Positions 63,274 through 64,000 of a stretch of DNA of 64,000 nt are shown piece after piece. The position numbers were made by a program, and so were the translations under genes. Every line of letters begins with the position of its first letter. The stretch's first letter is position 1. The stretch is from CAVUEG01 sp963740525. Lineage in GTDB: Bacteria; Actinomycetota; Actinomycetes; Propionibacteriales; Nocardioidaceae. The stretch is taken from NCBI GenBank assembly GCA_963740525.1, contig CAVUEG010000006.1, forward strand, positions 1,491,859 through 1,555,858. Reading direction: 5' to 3'. The notes under the pieces are model-generated. The model had not been told where the DNA came from, did not search any database, and saw nothing but the letters and a program-made list of their open reading frames with translations.

Positions 63274-64000
63274 GTGGACTACGTGAACTCTCTTCTCGAC
63301 CTGGTCGGCGACACCCCGCTGCTGCGGCTCACCAAGGTGCTCGAGGCCCAAGGGCCGATGGTGCTCGCCAAGGTGGAGTACATGAACCCGGGCGGCTCCG
63401 TGAAGGACCGCATCGCCCTGCGGATGGTCGAGGCGGCCGAGCGCTCGGGGACCTCCAGCCGGGCGGCACGATCGTCGAGCCCACTTCGGGCAACACCGGT
63501 GTCGGGCTGGCCATGGTCGCCCAGGCCAAGGGCTACCACAGGGTCTTCGTCTGCCCGGACAAGGTCAGCGAGGACAAGCGCAACGTCCTCAAGGCGTACG
63601 GCGCGGAGGTGGTCGTCTGCCCGACCGCCGTTCCTCCCGAGCACCCGGACTCGCTACTACACCGTCTCCGACCGACTGGTGAGCGAGATCGACGGCGCGT
63701 GGAAGCCCGACCAGTACTCCAACCCGAACAACGCGCTCTCGCACTACGAGTCCACCGGGCCCGAGATCTGGAAGCAGACCGAGGGGCGGATCACGCACTT
63801 CGTCTGCGGCGTCGGCACCGGGGGCACGATCAGCGGCGTCGGGCGCTTCCTCAAGGAGCAGAACCCCGAGGTCCAGGTGGTCGGGGCCGACCCGGCCGGC
63901 TCGGTCTACTCCGGCGGCACGGGACGCCCCTACCTCGTCGAGGGTGTCGGCGAGGACTTCTGGCCGACGACCTACGACCCGAACATCGCGGACCGCATCA
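63274..64000 (+). CDS. cystathionine beta-synthase (partial, frameshifted)
   Basis: The first 242 or so residues, cut by the window end. MDYVNSLLDLVGDTPLL, NPGGSVKDR (PLP Lys), PTSGNTGVGLAM and GVGTGGTISGVGRFL (phosphate loop) are those of PLP fold-type II; VLEGVGEDFWPTTYDP favours cystathionine beta-synthase over cysteine synthase. It condenses serine and homocysteine. One G is missing near 63452 (SGDLQPGGTIVEP) and one C extra near 63652. Confidence 0.88.
   Translation, partial: MDYVNSLLDLVGDTPLLRLTKVLEAQGPMVLAKVEYMNPGGSVKDRIALRMVEAAERSGTSSRAARSSSPLRATPVSGWPWSPRPRATTGSSSARTRSARTSATSSRRTARRWSSARPPFLPSTRTRYYTVSDRLVSEIDGAWKPDQYSNPNNALSHYESTGPEIWKQTEGRITHFVCGVGTGGTISGVGRFLKEQNPEVQVVGADPAGSVYSGGTGRPYLVEGVGEDFWPTTYDPNIADRI

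Overview
The window is high-GC, densely coded DNA from an actinobacterium. GTG and TTG starts, ATGA/GTGA gene overlaps and protein sequences typical of Nocardioidaceae point to a Nocardioides-like organism; this is inferred from gene content, not from a marker phylogeny. The backbone follows an ancient actinobacterial gene order, also known from the Mycobacterium tuberculosis Rv0992c-Rv1026 region: 5-formyl-THF cyclo-ligase, UDP-glucose pyrophosphorylase, moeA/glp, rimJ-like, glpR, pmt, rsmI, tatD, rpfB, ksgA, ispE, then glmU, prs, rplY, pth, mfd, mazG, eno, ftsB/divIC-like, DUF501, ppx. Accessory genes sit between these blocks.

Layout. 0-11 kb: a saccharopine-dehydrogenase-like protein, a minimal EfeU/EfeO-like iron importer under an IdeR/DtxR box, two secreted wall-acting proteins (a lytic transglycosylase and an M15-like peptidase with three lectin-like repeats), a lipoprotein, tRNA-Arg, an LCP ligase, an epimerase, MscL, a SAF protein and an FmdB zinc ribbon. 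11-19.6 kb: penicillin acylase (frameshifted), folate salvage, UGPase, the molybdopterin/gephyrin-like genes with the divisome receptor GlpR, and tRNA-Ala. 19.7-31.6 kb is the most accessory part: a LuxR regulator with a flavin monooxygenase, a ClC transporter with a divergent MarR, a four-gene signalling cluster (PAS-GAF histidine kinase, stand-alone receiver, NarL regulator, degenerate EAL protein) with a shared 20-bp operator-like sequence, glutaryl-CoA dehydrogenase and Pmt. 31.7-38.5 kb: rsmI-tatD-rpfB-ksgA-ispE-ABC-F. 38.6-41.8 kb: MarR/methyltransferase and TetR/desaturase pairs with recognisable operators. 41.7-57 kb: tRNA-Gln, glmU, prs, rplY, pth, cysQ-like, HAD, LigD-type polymerase, VOC, mfd, SurA-like lipoprotein, mazG, eno, ftsB-like, DUF501, ppx. 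57-64 kb: a membrane module, uracil-DNA glycosylase, an ACT protein, deformylase, an unusual tRNA with UAA anticodon, a Bax-inhibitor-like protein, an SGNH hydrolase and the start of cystathionine beta-synthase, cut by the window edge.

Thirteen genes are broken by single-base frameshifts. Where they can be pinpointed, most are one base gained or lost in a G or C run, and reading resumes at once in the expected frame. Many lie in conserved or essential genes (mfd, glmU, def). They are therefore most likely uncorrected sequencing errors, densest after 57.9 kb, and not real pseudogenes. Coordinates of those genes are given as the restored gene.

The most interesting unexplained items are a 63-bp structured repeat found once between two convergent genes and once in frame inside the uracil-DNA glycosylase gene; a class-I-shaped tRNA with anticodon UAA; the lectin-like triple repeat; the signalling cluster; and a GGACC-WW-GGTC motif upstream of three secreted wall hydrolases.
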